64,000 nt of DNA from Aphelocoma coerulescens (Eukaryota; Chordata; Aves; Passeriformes; Corvidae), in the NCBI RefSeq assembly GCF_041296385.1, contig NW_027184063.1:1488001-1552000 (forward strand), given 5' to 3'. The notes beneath the pieces were generated by a model that had not been told where the DNA came from, ran no database searches, and worked only from the letters and a program-made list of their open reading frames with translations. Of the stretch, positions 8,431 through 18,399 are shown in pieces; the stretch's first letter is position 1; every line of letters starts with the position of its first letter. The position numbers and the translations under genes were made by a program.

Positions 8431-11091
8431 TCATGGCCAAAGCCACCCAGGGGTCTCGCTCCCAGGGGGTTGTTCCTGCTGTGCCTGGAGTGCAGACAGG
8501 TTTAACTGAGCCATCGGTTGAGCTGTGGAATTGGTCATTTCCCGGGGGGGCAGTGGGTGCGGGAGCTCCACGGCCCATTGAGGATTGGCATAGCTGGGCC
8601 GCTTCATGTCCCGAGTGGGAGGGAGCTGTGTGCGGCCCGGATGCCCCCTCCCCCTCCCGTTTCCCTGGAGCTTGGATCTGCATTCTCTGGCAAAATGCCC
8701 CTTTTTCCCACATGCCCAGCATGGCCCTCTAGGTCGCGTCTGGTGTGGGGGAACTGCTGTTGATGGAGGCTCCAATTGGGGGCAATTTGTTACAGCGTGG
8801 CCTGCCTGGCCACACTTAAAGCATGCCATTACACTCGTTATCGCAGTGCGGACGGCTGCCTGGATTGGGGCCAGATGTTCTTCTTTTGCGACATGCTTAA
8901 TCATATCTGCAATACTGGACCCGGCTGGTAATGACCGTAAAATGTCCTTAGTGGTAGAGTTGCATTGTTGGCGCAAGCATTCTGCCACCACAGGGCCCTT
9001 TGCTTCTGAGGGCAAGTTAGAGGAATCAACCGCTGCCTGGAGGCGGTCCACAAACTGTGTGAAACTTTCACTCTCGCTCTGCTTTATTGTGGACCATGGC
9101 GATGGTCTAGCAATAACTCTGGAAGCAGAGCGGATAGCTTCTCTAGCGGCACGGGTAGTTGCCGTGACTTCGTGGGCCCGTAGGCCCTCGGCCTGCGCCT
9201 GAGGGGTGATCATGGTCGGGTCCGTGCCCATTAGCCGCTGTAGGCTGGACCCGTGGAGGGGGTGGTCTGCCCCAGTTACTAGGGCTAGTTGCTTTGCGCA
9301 ATTGTCCTCCCATTCTTGTTTGAAAACAATCATCCCTGCCCCATCAAAAATTAATCTGCAGGTTTGTTTAATGTCAAATGGGAGCAGGTCATCCCCTCCA
9401 AAAACGCTGTCAATGAGGGTGGAAACCATAGCCGAATTGATCCCTTTGTCTGCAATTGCTTTAACAATTGCTTGTATATCTTTAGGATTTATCGGTGAGT
9501 AAATCCTCTGGTTTCCGGCTTGCCCTCCTACTCGGACCGGGAAAGCTAGCGAGGCTGAAGGGGCCCATTCAGCACAGGCTGTTTTTATCTTTCTCCAGTC
9601 TGTAAGCGGAGTACGTTCTTTTTCAAATTTCCCCTTGGCCCGGGTAGGAGCGCGGTGGTTATAGCTTTTATCTATTCTGAAATCATCTTTGTCAGAGTCG
9701 GAGTCGGTTACGGACCGTTCGTCAAGCCACTCGCTCCAGCTATAGTCCGACTCGGAGCCGGAAGTCGACTGACTGGATACTTCCGGGCTCCGGAGCTTTT
9801 TCCCCGGGCTTCTACCCCGCCCCCTTCTCTTAGGATTGGGCCGCTCCTTCCCCCTGGGCTCGCCCCGCCTCCTGCTGAGGGAGGCTCTTGCTATATAAGG
9901 GCACGTTTCCGGGCGAGCGCTCTGGTTGGCCTTGGCTCCCCCTCCGGGATTCCCTCCCCTTTTCCGTTCACGCGCATCTGCGGCATCCAGCGGACCTCCG
10001 CCGCTCCCGCCGGCCACGTGTGTGCACCCCGGCGAACCTCCGCCGCTCCCGCCGGCCACGCGTGTGCCCCCCGGCGAACCTCCGCTGCTCCCGCCGGCCA
10101 CGTGTGTGCACCCCAGCGGACCACCGCTGCTCCCGCCGGCCGCGTGTGTGCACCCCGGCGCATCACCCCCGCTCCCGCCGGCCACATGCGCACACCCCGG
10201 CGGACCTCCGCCGCTCCCGCCGGCCGCGTGTGTGCACCCCGGCGAACCTCCGCCGCTCCCGCCGGCCGCGTGTGTGCACCCCGGCGAACCTCCGCCGCTC
10301 CCGCCGGCCGCGTGTGTGCACGCCAGCGGACCTCCGCCGCTCCCGCCGGCCACGTGTGTGCACCCCGGCGAACCTCCGCCGCTCCCGCCGGCCGCGTGTG
10401 TGCACCCCAGCGAACCTCCGCCGCTCCCGCCGGCCACGTGTGTGCACCCCGGCGGACCACCGCCGCTCCCGCCGGCCACGTGTGTGCACCCCGGCGCATC
10501 ACCCCCGCTCCCGCCGGCCGCGTGTGTGCACCCCCCATGCCCTCCGGGGTCGGCGCCATTCTGCAGGGCATAGGGCGGGGGTCTCGTCCATGCCGTTTCG
10601 GACTCCGCTTTAATGGCAGCCTCCCTGGCTTCCTCCACCAGCCCTCCCCAGAATGACTGCACCCGCTCCTTTCCCTCTGTAGGTAGGGTTGGGCTGGGGG
10701 GCCGTGGAGAGGGTGCTTGCTCCTGCGAGTCTGTGCGCTCGGCAGGGCAGCTTTCATCTGTAGTTTGCGTGGCCGCACCAACTCCCAACCGCGGTGTGGC
10801 CAGCAAACAGTTCCGTGCGGCTTTCCAGGTCTCCTGCTCTCGCAGGGCCTTACGCAAAGCCTGCACGACTTTTCCCCATAATTTAAGGTATTTCCCCGAA
10901 CCCGAGGACATTGTTTCATCGGCTAGAGCCTTAGTACATCTGTCCCATACTTCTGGGTGGAGGATATCCACCGGTCGGTCTATGACCCCAATTTCCAATA
11001 GCCTCGCAACAGCGAGTGTAAAATCTTTAGGTTTGCAATCGATACCCCATTGCTTATGAATCTGAGATACGACCTTCGCGAGAGCTTCCAT
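8431..11091 (-). CDS. gag: Gag polyprotein of the provirus
   Basis: Retroviral structural polyprotein, 886 residues from the ATG at 11091 (the frame stays open upstream to 11214). The N-terminal about 100 residues (MEALAKVV..., KLWGKVVQAL) resemble an alpharetroviral matrix. A PPPY late-domain motif lies at residues 171-174. It is followed by 13 copies of a 14-residue Gly/Ser/Cys/His-rich unit, a basic-acidic linker, and a capsid with a major-homology-like segment (SESFTQFVDRLQ). Two CCHC zinc knuckles follow: CFKCGQAGHAVTNC and CWACGKKGHFAREC. It is longer than the usual 550-700 residues because of the repeat array. The frame is fully open. A -1 slippery site near the end feeds ribosomes into pro. 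Confidence 0.93.
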   Translation of the reverse strand: MEALAKVVSQIHKQWGIDCKPKDFTLAVARLLEIGVIDRPVDILHPEVWDRCTKALADETMSSGSGKYLKLWGKVVQALRKALREQETWKAARNCLLATPRLGVGAATQTTDESCPAERTDSQEQAPSPRPPSPTLPTEGKERVQSFWGGLVEEAREAAIKAESETAWTRPPPYALQNGADPGGHGGCTHAAGGSGGDAPGCTHVAGGSGGGPPGCTHVAGGSGGGSLGCTHAAGGSGGGSPGCTHVAGGSGGGPLACTHAAGGSGGGSPGCTHAAGGSGGGSPGCTHAAGGSGGGPPGCAHVAGGSGGDAPGCTHAAGGSSGGPLGCTHVAGGSSGGSPGGTRVAGGSGGGSPGCTHVAGGSGGGPLDAADARERKRGGNPGGGAKANQSARPETCPYIARASLSRRRGEPRGKERPNPKRRGRGRSPGKKLRSPEVSSQSTSGSESDYSWSEWLDERSVTDSDSDKDDFRIDKSYNHRAPTRAKGKFEKERTPLTDWRKIKTACAEWAPSASLAFPVRVGGQAGNQRIYSPINPKDIQAIVKAIADKGINSAMVSTLIDSVFGGDDLLPFDIKQTCRLIFDGAGMIVFKQEWEDNCAKQLALVTGADHPLHGSSLQRLMGTDPTMITPQAQAEGLRAHEVTATTRAAREAIRSASRVIARPSPWSTIKQSESESFTQFVDRLQAAVDSSNLPSEAKGPVVAECLRQQCNSTTKDILRSLPAGSSIADMIKHVAKEEHLAPIQAAVRTAITSVMACFKCGQAGHAVTNCPQLEPPSTAVPPHQTRPRGPCWACGKKGHFARECRSKLQGNGRGRGHPGRTQLPPTRDMKRPSYANPQWAVELPHPLPPREMTNSTAQPMAQLNLSALQAQQEQPPGSETPGWLWP
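8659..8665 (-). promoter_or_regulatory. gag-pro -1 frameshift heptamer GGGAAAC
   Basis: The minus strand reads G GGA AAC in gag phase (the GGA codon starts at 8664), a canonical X XXY YYZ slippery site of the type used by type-D betaretroviruses. The pro frame is open from here, and gag itself terminates 226 bases downstream. Confidence 0.85.
9991..10534 (-). repeat. 42-bp minisatellite, 13 units, inside gag
   Basis: Thirteen in-frame 42-bp units encode 14-residue repeats of the form GCTHxAGGSGGGxP, with x alternating V/A and small changes in the last positions. The unit length is a multiple of three, so copy-number change preserves Gag. The array is GC-rich, and long open frames appear in all reading frames over it; only the gag frame is credible. 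Confidence 0.95.
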
Positions 11092-11195
11092 CCTCCTCGC
11101 TGGTCCGGGAGCGTCCTCCCCGCCGGGCTGGTCCTGCTGCACCGGCCGCCGTTCACCCGTCCAGGCGAATTCCCGATCCCGATTCCGATTCTGGT

Positions 11196-11213
11196 TCCCG
11201 GGTTTCGGCACCA
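11196..11213 (-). promoter_or_regulatory. Primer binding site for tRNA-Phe
   Basis: The plus strand reads TCCCGGGTTTCGGCACCA, which is the 3' terminus of vertebrate tRNA-Phe plus CCA, all 18 bases. It lies two bases inside the 5' LTR. Reverse transcription would be primed by tRNA-Phe. Confidence 0.9.
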
Positions 11214-11215
11214 CT

Positions 11216-11468
11216 TGTTGCCTCTCGGAGGCGTAGCGACCTGGTTCAGGAACGGCACGACGACCACCTCAGGTCGTTTGGACCATCAGCTCACAGACAC
11301 CAATGTGGTGGACGGCAAAAGGGCGTTTATTCGTGGATTACATAGGGTTAAATAACCTGGGTTTGCCACGTCACTTCCTTCTGCTCACCTATCACCTGTA
11401 GAGGGGAGGGGTTTTACCTGTCCCGTACAACGCGATATCTTCCGAACGCCTGTCCCTAGTCACCTACA
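11216..11468 (-). repeat. 5' LTR of the OR-disrupting provirus
   Basis: Same 253-bp sequence with TATTTAA (complement of 11348-11354) and AATAAA (complement of 11336-11341). It supplies the promoter for the provirus and could also drive antisense-free transcription through the downstream receptor remnant, since both face the same way. Confidence 0.95.
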
Positions 11469-11474
11469 AGGGGG
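11469..11474. other. Target-site duplication AGGGGG (right)
   Basis: Partner of 3236-3241, immediately outside the 5' LTR. Confidence 0.95.
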
Positions 11475-12325
11475 TTCAGGGCTGGAGGCACCACCGAGTT
11501 CAGAACTGACACCACCACATCCAGGGATGGGGACGAGATGGAGGGGGGCTTCAGGTGAGCAAATGTGCCAGTGCTGAGAAACAGAGAGACCACGGCCAGG
11601 TGAGGGAGGCACGTGCAAAAGGCTTTGTGCCGGCCCTGCTCAGAGGGGATCCTCAGCACGGCCCTGAAGAACTGCACATAGGAGAAAAGCATGAACACAA
11701 AACAACCCAAAAAAGGAAAAGTACTAAAAGCAAGAAGCCCAAATTCCCACAGGTATGTGTCTGAGCAGGAGAGCCTGAGGATGTGTGGGATTTCAGAGAA
11801 GAACTGGCCCAGGGCATTGTCCTGGCACAGGGACAGAGAAAATGTATTGGCCGTGTGCAGCAGAGCAGTGAGAAAGCCAGTGGCCAAGGCAGCTGCTGCC
11901 ATGTGGGCACAAGCCCTGCTGCCCAGGAGGGTCCCGTAGTGCAGGGCTTTGCAGATGGACACATAGCAGTCGTAGCACATGAGGGTGAGGAGAAAATCCT
12001 GTGTTCCAAGAAAGAAGACAATCAGAAACACCTGAGCAGCACATCCTGTGTAGGAGATGTGCCTGGTGCCCCAGAGGGAATTGTGCATGGCCTTGGGGAC
12101 AGTGGTGCAGATGGAGCCCAGGTCGGTGAGGGCCAGGCTGAGCAGGAAGAAGAACATGGGGCTGTGCAGGTGCTGGCCGCAGGCTCCGGCGCTGATGATG
12201 AGGCTGTTGGCCAGGAGGGCAGCCAGGGAGATGCCCAGGAAGAGGCAGAAGTGCAGGAGCTGCAGCTGCCACGTGTCTGCCAATGGCAGCAGGAGGAAGT
12301 GGCTGATGGAGCTGCTGTTGGACAT

Positions 12326-14461
12326 TGCTGTGTCTGGCCATGGGCACCTGTTCATGGAGAAAGGACAGTGATAAGTCAGGACAGGCTGCTTGGAGCCAAA
12401 CCTGCGCCATTCCCTGCAGACTGTGCCGCTGGGACTGCCCCACCCTTGTTCCTGCTCTGGGAAAACCTTCACCCAGTTGCCTGCCTGAGCTCCACTTGTG
12501 CTGTCTGAGTGTGCCAGGAGCAGCCAGGCCTGTGCCTGGGGGCTGTCGAGGAGCCATTGCTGCCCCGCTGCCCTGGGTTTGTGGCCGTGTGGCAGAGGGA
12601 CAAGGCTGGAGAGTCAGGATTTGTCAGTGCAATCCCTCCTAGAAAGGCTTGGTAGCAGTTTTACTCTCAGTTCCACAGGACAGGGATGGCAGGAGTGAGT
12701 TTTAGGAAAGATTTTCCTACCCACACATCATTCCTGCTTCTCTGAGGTTCTTGGAAGGACACAGCGAGGAGAGCCATGGGTGTACCCATGATGGTATCTC
12801 AGGGAGGGAGGCTCAGCTCATTCCCCTTTCCCATGGACTGCTTTGCCCACAGCCCCACAGGGCACAGGGAAGCTTGGACATCCCATTCCCATGGACAGCC
12901 CTGTCTGGCAGGAATCCCAAGGGCAGAGCCGGACTCAGCTGCTGCAGATCCCAGAGCCCACCTGAGAGCACCAGATAGCAGTGACAATGTCAGAGGAGTA
13001 ATAATAATAACTATAACAAGGACAATAGCAGAGACTCAGAATGTTCTGTCATTCTGGGATTCCAACTCCTGTTCTGCTTCTCTCATCCCGCAACCTTCCC
13101 ATCCTGCTCCAAGCAGGAAATCCAAACAGGCTCAGGAACGCTCCTGATCTTGACAGCAATCCCTGGCTTACCTTCTTTTGGGAAGTGCCTCCGGAGCTGT
13201 GCCCAGGCTGGTCTGGAGCTGGGAGCAGCCCTGCCCCAGCCAGCAGCTCTCAGCAGCAGCACCTGCCCTGCTCAGGGTCACTCCTTCCCCCCACTGCTCC
13301 TCCCCCAGCGCTGGCAGCAGCTCCCCGGGCCGGCTGAGAGCTGCCCCTGGCAGGCAGCAGAGTCCCTGCCCCAGCACAGCGCCCTGGGCTGCAGGACCCT
13401 GCTCTGCAGGACAGCCCTGGGCACCCCTGGCTGCAGCCCCGGCTGCTCAGCCCTGCAGCAGAGCCTGGCAGCAGGAGCTGCCTTGTGCTGGGCCTTGGGT
13501 GCTGCAGCACGGAAACCCAGCCCTGCCCTAGGGCCACATCCCCCAGACTGCAGCAACTCTGAGAGTGCTCTGCAAAGCTCTGAAAAGCTGTGGGATGGGC
13601 CAGCTTCAGGAGATGCCTCCAGGAGCTGCAGCTTCTCTTCCCACAGCCAGACAATGACTGTTTCAAACTCTCTGAGGATTTCTGCTCTGGTGAGCCCTCA
13701 GTGAGCTCTGCTCTGTGCTCCCAGCCCCGGCTGAGTTGAAGCCCTGTGTGCCTCTGTGCTGTGCCCGGGCTGGCTACAGGCAGTGCCCCAGCCCTGCTGG
13801 GCTGTGCCCAGGAGCTGCTCCTGGCCAGAGCTGTCTCTCTGCAGCGCTGCCACTTGCCAAGTGCTGCCTGTGTGCCAGGAGCCCGGCCCAGCTCAGCAGC
13901 ACAGATACAGCACAAGGACTGTAATGACCTTCTCAGGGCTTGGTGCTGAGGCCCTGAACATCAGTCCCTGATAGGGACTGGCAAAAACCTCTCAAGAATT
14001 CTGAGTCAGATTCAAACTCAAAATTCCTGACACTGTTAATGGGTCTCAGTGAGGGACATGACTGAGAAAGTGTCCCCAGGCTGCAGTCAGAGCAGAGAAC
14101 TGGAGGCAGGGAGGACAGGAGTGGACAAAGAGAAGCCAAGTCTTGGTACCCTGGGGCACAGCAGCATCTGTGCCACCAAGGGCTGTGATGGGCACTGTCA
14201 GCCCCTTGTCCTGCTCTCAGCATCCCCTCCTACATCCCAGTGCTGGAAGGAGTCCCTGGGGAGCCTTGGTCAGGAATGGCCCTGGGGGGCTCCTGAATGC
14301 TCCCAGGGACTGCAGGTTTTCCAAAGGACTTTGGCTTTGGCTTTTGTCTTGGAATGTCTGAGAGCTTTGTGCAATCGTGGCCTCCAATTATCTGCTTTAA
14401 TTAGTCCCTGGAGAGCCTTTGTCAGTAACAACACTCAGTGGGGCTCATTATTGCTTCAGGG
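12326..14461. other. 5' flank of the disrupted receptor; no gene identified
   Basis: 12326-13443 is the inverted copy of the sequence upstream of the intact receptor. 13444-14300 is GC-rich sequence with many shadow frames. 14366-14458 carries one copy of a word (GCAATC...TTAGTCCCTGGAGAGCCTTTGTCAG) that recurs at about 14985-15075. I see no convincing exon. The palindrome begins at the end of this stretch. Confidence 0.5.
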
Positions 14462-14546
14462 TATTGGAGAATGGTTAGAGGAGCAGGGACATGGCTCATT
14501 GATAGAATGATTGGATCAATAATCCAACCCTACGAGTAAAAAGGCC

Positions 14547-14917
14547 TGTGTGAGAAAAATTCTGCATGAGACAAATCCCTGTGTGAGAAACCAACCTGGG
14601 AACCAGAAGGGAGTTTTGAGAGGTGCAGCTGTGCTGATAAGATGGACTATCCCTAAGAAGGGAGGAATATCTTTGATCTCTCAAGACAAAACATAAACAA
14701 TAAGAAGCTTGCCAAATGTAGTCTTTTATCTAACCCGATTATGTAGAGGTCAGAATGTGCTTTTATAAGTTTCAACTAATTAAAGAACTGATAAGCTTGT
14801 ATTCAATACTCTATATAAGTGCCTTTGTATTGCTAATAAACGGAGCTTGCATATATCAATCGTATGGGTTGCCTGCAATGTCTCTCCTCACCTAAGTCGT
14901 CGATTCATTTTGCAACA
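14547..14917 (+). repeat. LTR (371 bp), left-arm copy
   Basis: Begins TGTGTGAG and ends TTTTGCAACA. A TATATAAG box lies at about 14814 and AATAAA at about 14837. Preceded by a remnant of retroviral env tail (14462-14510, reading EWLEEQGHGSLIE then stop) and an A/G-rich GTAAAAAGGCC tract. It is therefore the 3' LTR of a provirus whose internal part is lost here but partly kept at 62717-62993. Confidence 0.8.
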
Positions 14918-17399
14918 TCAGGGTGCTTCTGTTTGGTAAGTACTTGGTGCTTCCCTATTGATACCAACTCTAGGAGAGGTTTGTGCAATCCAGGCCCCCA
15001 ATTATCTGCTTTAATTAGTCCCTGGAGAGCCTTTGTCAGTACCAACACTCAGTGGGGCTCATTAATGCTTCAGAAGGTGCTTCTGTTTTGTAAGTACTTG
15101 GTGCTTCCCTTTTGATACCAACACTATGAGAGGTTTGTGCAATCTCCTCTCAGGCCCTGAGGTTCCAGGGCTCAGCATCAAATGCACCACGGGGCTCATT
15201 AGGATCAAGCAAGTCCTGACAAACCGCGGCTCGGCCTTGATTTCCCTCTGCTCGAGTGCAGTTCATTAGGAAAGTTTCCTTCTGCAGTTGTGGAGAAATA
15301 TTTCAAAGAGCTTCCAATAAATACGTATTCTTGTTTTAAGGGGTGTATTTCATTGCTGTTCTCTTTAGAGAAGAGGTGATTGCAGCATTCTGTGATTGCT
15401 ATTGGTGCAGGGTCTCTCCTCAGGAGGTCTGGCCTGGTCACAGAAGCTGTGCCTTGAGGTCTGACCCAGTGTGGACAACGCTGCTCCACATCCCCAAGCC
15501 CATGCTGTCTCTCCTCACTCACCTGGGACCTGCTTTGCTTGGAGAACTGGCTGCACTCAGCCAAGGAGGGGTTTCCTTCTTTTTTTTTAAAGAATCTGAA
15601 ATTCCTAAGTTTCCCCACTGAAAACAGGCACCCTCCTCAAAGTGTGCCAAGCCCAAGGTGCCACCAAGACCACTCCAGGCATGGCCTGGGCCAGCTGTGA
15701 GGGTGGATGATCATCCCAACCTGCACTGGGCCATTGCAAGGGACTGTGGTCATGGACACTGACCAATGCTGTGGCCATGGACACTGACCCCTACTGCAGG
15801 GGTTGGATGCCATGGCAACCCTCAGCAGTTCCAATTCCCTTGGAAACCCTGCCAGGACCCTTTGCTGCAGTCAGGGTCCGTGGCCACTTGCCCGCAGACC
15901 TGTGGCTGCCCTCGGCTGCCATGGCAGCCCTCAGGACAGAGCAGTGCCGGGGCTGGTGCCAGCTACAATTGCAGTGACACTCGCTGATGCCCTCAGGTGC
16001 CACGGCAGCGGCCACAGGGACCCGTTCCTCACTTTGGTGCCACGGACACCAACGCTTGGCCCCGCTGCCATGGGGATTGGCACGGTCACCTGCACTCAGG
16101 GCCCGTGGCCGGGCACTGCTGCCATGGACACGGGCACGGAGCCCTGTGCCACAGTTGGCTGCCGTGGCCACCAGCCCAAGGTCCCGTGGCCAGGGCCAGG
16201 GTCATGGAAAGGAGCCCATGGAGCCGTGGTGATGGTGGATGGCCACAGGGTGCTGCTGTGGGCTATGGCAGAGGGAATTTCCTTGCCAGGCCTTTCTGTG
16301 GGGCTGTGTTTGGGTCTGCGCTGAGCACAGCATTGATCACAGAGAGATGGTTTTGTTCTTGCTGAGCCTGCACAGAGCCAAGGCCTTTCCTGCCCATCAT
16401 CCGGCCATGCTGGGGAGGGGCTGGGGGTGCGGGGGAGCTTGGCAGGGGTCACAGCCAGGACAGGTGACCCCAAGTGACCTCAGGGATATCCCAGACCACA
16501 GGACATCATGGCCAGTGTATAAGTGGGGGGAACAAGGAGGAAGGGGGGACATTTGGAGTGAGGGTTTGTGTTTTCCCAGGTAACTCTTAGGCAGGATGGG
16601 GTCCTGTTTTGCCAGTGGGCAGGGTCAGCACCAAAGACACAGACACCAACTGATGGAATTGTGTAATTTATATAATGCAAAACTGCAAAGAATTACAAAA
16701 AGGGAAGCTCAGCAAAGCACACAATCATTAGCAAAGAATTACAAAAGGTTAAGCTCAGCAATGCCCCCAATCATCACTGCCAAAGATTGCCTGCAGTGAT
16801 TAACCAAGCTCCATCCCCTGTAACCCTCAGACTTTACCATCAGCCAGACCCACCCATCAGCTGGGGGAAACTGTCCCAGCCAAGGACTGCAGAGCCACTC
16901 CTGCACACTGGGAATTCCTGCAGTGCCTCCACCTTTGCAGGCAACGAGGCTCCACCCTCGCTGTGAGAGGGGCCCAGCTTTTACACTGTCAAACAAACAA
17001 GCTGACATCACTTCCAGTGTGGGAACATTTGGTTTCAGTCTTCTCTTTGGCTTCTCCTAAAGCCTGGCCAGGGCTCAAGGAGGAGCCAAGGGAGTTGACT
17101 TTGATCCTTCACCCCCAAACAAGGCCAGATGGGGTCTTGTCTGGTTTTCAAACACAGAAAGGTAAATCCACCTTTCACCAATGAACACATAGAGAGATCA
17201 TATTGCTCATAATGCTTCATGAATGAGCAGATACAAAGATAACTTTTGGTTGGAAGGTTCATCTAGAGGTCAACTTTGACTCAGGGCCTGTTGTTCAGGC
17301 CTTGCTGCTTTAATCCGTGCTTGGACCTACAGATGAATTACAACCTGCATACCAATTCTTTCGATAATAGAACCTTCGATTTAAGTATTAGGCATAAAG
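14918..17399. other. Non-coding palindrome segment with degenerate repeats
   Basis: About 14985-15150 repeats a TAATTAGTCCCTGGAGAGCC...TTGGTGCTTCCC word two to three times. 15640-16320 is GC-rich and built of degenerate units around 'GCCATGGCAACC' and 'TGTCCATGGACACTG'. 16590-17290 includes an A/T-rich stretch with a TATATAA word. The same series lies inverted at 60187-62344. I recognise no gene; the open frames here are short and unsupported. Confidence 0.5.
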
Positions 17400-17404
17400 G
17401 CATC

Positions 17405-17955
17405 TGTCCTGGGTTGCAGTGTGTTCTATTACCATCCTCATGAGCAGTGGAAATCAGGTGGGGCAGTGTTTCCTTGCCTCCTCCCCCCAGACTATCTTGC
17501 TGTTAATGGCCCATCATTGTCCTGGCCCATGACTCAGAGATAACTCCCTCCAGGCTATCTTCTGTTAATGAGCCTAATCAACACTTGGCCTCATGACTCA
17601 TTACCCCATTGTGAGATGTTCCACCCAGAGGGAGGAACCAAGCATTCCATCCTGGATATAATCTGAGATTCTGAACACCAGAAACTACCCTTCCACTGGA
17701 TTTCCAGAGGACAGGAGCTACTCAGCCACCACTGGACCTGAGGAAGAGCAGACCCTTTTTTCTACAGCATCACCACTTCAGAGGACTGCAGCCACCATTC
17801 TACCAGACTGCTACCACCACCCTGATTAACAGGGACTCAGGTTGTATCTTGACTCTGTCAGTCTGAACCAGTGTTTTCTGCCTTTATTTTTGTTTTCCTA
17901 TTAAATTGTTATTCTGACTTGGTGTCTCCCACTAGTTTGTTTTCCAACTAGTACA
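17405..17955 (+). repeat. Solo LTR (551 bp), TSD GCATC
   Basis: TGTCCTGGGTTGC...ACTAGTACA, flanked by GCATC at 17400-17404 and 17956-17960. It contains a TATA-like GATATAATC near 17655 and ATTAAA near 17900. Its right-arm partner 58888-60181 is split by a younger LTR. Confidence 0.85.
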
Positions 17956-17960
17956 GCATC

Positions 17961-18399
17961 GCCTCTTGTTCTTCAATTAAGTTCTCTTCAAGTTCTTTAC
18001 CCAGAGCTATAATTCACATTCTTTTTAAAACACGCCTAATTAGTCACTATTCTCTGTTATTATATTCATATCCACCTTTTTTCTTGAGACTGTGTCTCTT
18101 TTTAGACAAGTCTCAGTGCTCCATTTCCCAGCCCAAAGTGTCACAAGAGCTCTCACATGGAATCATAACACACCAAGTGCTCACACTGCAGTGATTACAG
18201 TGACTGCCACAAATGCATTGCACAGCAGCCTCCAATTTGGCAGCCATGAAGCCAATGACACCAAGAAGAATTTTCTTATTCCTGTCACTCTTCTACTGCT
18301 CTTTCTATCGAGGTGATTCCTGATTGTTGGACTTCAAACCCATCACTGGTAGAAGTGAACATTCCTGTCCTAGAAAGGCACAGGTTCCTCCTTGACCAG
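17961..18399. other. Unassigned sequence between LTRs
   Basis: Moderately A/T-rich, repeated at 58446-58882. It contains a 74-codon open frame (18092-18316) conserved in both arms, ending in a hydrophobic tail (PVTLLLLFLSR). I do not recognise it; it could be a fragment of a retroviral env end or chance. Confidence 0.3.

Larger units (their letters stand above)
8081..8665 (-). pseudogene. pro: Retroviral aspartic protease with an in-frame stop
   Basis: This frame lies -1 relative to gag and should be expressed by frameshifting at 8659-8665. It holds the catalytic motif DTGSD in a hydrophobic context (PFLIDTGSD) and, further on, a typical LLGRDAL C-terminal motif. A TAG at 8288-8290 interrupts the frame between these parts; the same frame continues open afterwards to 8081. 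The pol slippery site lies downstream of this stop, so Pol synthesis by the double-frameshift route would also be blocked. No dUTPase domain is seen upstream of the protease. Confidence 0.88.
3242..11468 (-). mobile_element. Near-complete endogenous retrovirus (alpha/beta-like gag-pol, gamma-type env)
   Basis: Complete LTR-gag-pro-pol-env-LTR provirus on the minus strand, about 8.2 kb, inserted in TM7 of an olfactory receptor gene. The 6-bp duplication AGGGGG flanks it at 3236-3241 and 11469-11474, and the spacer copy of the receptor shows the empty site with a single copy. LTRs are 253 bp each and differ at three positions, implying recent insertion. gag, pro and pol occupy three frames as in betaretroviruses; Gag is alpha-like in its N-terminus and homology region. 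One in-frame stop in pro is the only clear coding lesion I found. Confidence 0.95.
3160..12325 (-). pseudogene. Olfactory receptor gene (OR14-like) split by a provirus
   Basis: Seven-transmembrane odorant receptor expected in the plasma membrane of olfactory neurons. The frame runs from an ATG at 12325 without a stop to 11475, is broken in the C-terminal 'ALNPL...IYSLRN' motif of TM7 by the retroviral insertion, and resumes from 3241 to the stop codon at 3160. Family marks seen: 'SPMFFFLL' before TM2, 'MCYDCYVSICKALHYG' after TM3 (canonical DRY is DCY here), 'KAFCTCLPHL' in TM6. The extracellular-loop motif reads FFSEIP, losing a conserved Cys that the spacer copy keeps (FFCEIP). The TM1 GN motif is AN. 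The gene was otherwise open before the insertion. The provirus lies in the same transcriptional orientation. OR14-like assignment is from memory of avian receptors. Confidence 0.9.
1322..13443 (-). repeat. Inverted copy of the olfactory-receptor block (outer copy)
   Basis: Reverse complement of 38461-41902, enlarged by the provirus at 3242-11468 and by about 790 bases of extra sequence at 1693-2484. It lacks about 400 bases present in the spacer copy (about 39152-39560). The far edge at about 13443 coincides with a GGCCGGGG-type word where the spacer copy joins the palindrome arm. Confidence 0.85.

Noticed and set aside
9991..10534. CRISPR-like regular repeats and Arg-rich plus-strand frames
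   Set aside because: There are no unique spacers; it is a 42-bp coding minisatellite inside gag, and the other frames are open only because the sequence is GC-rich and periodic.
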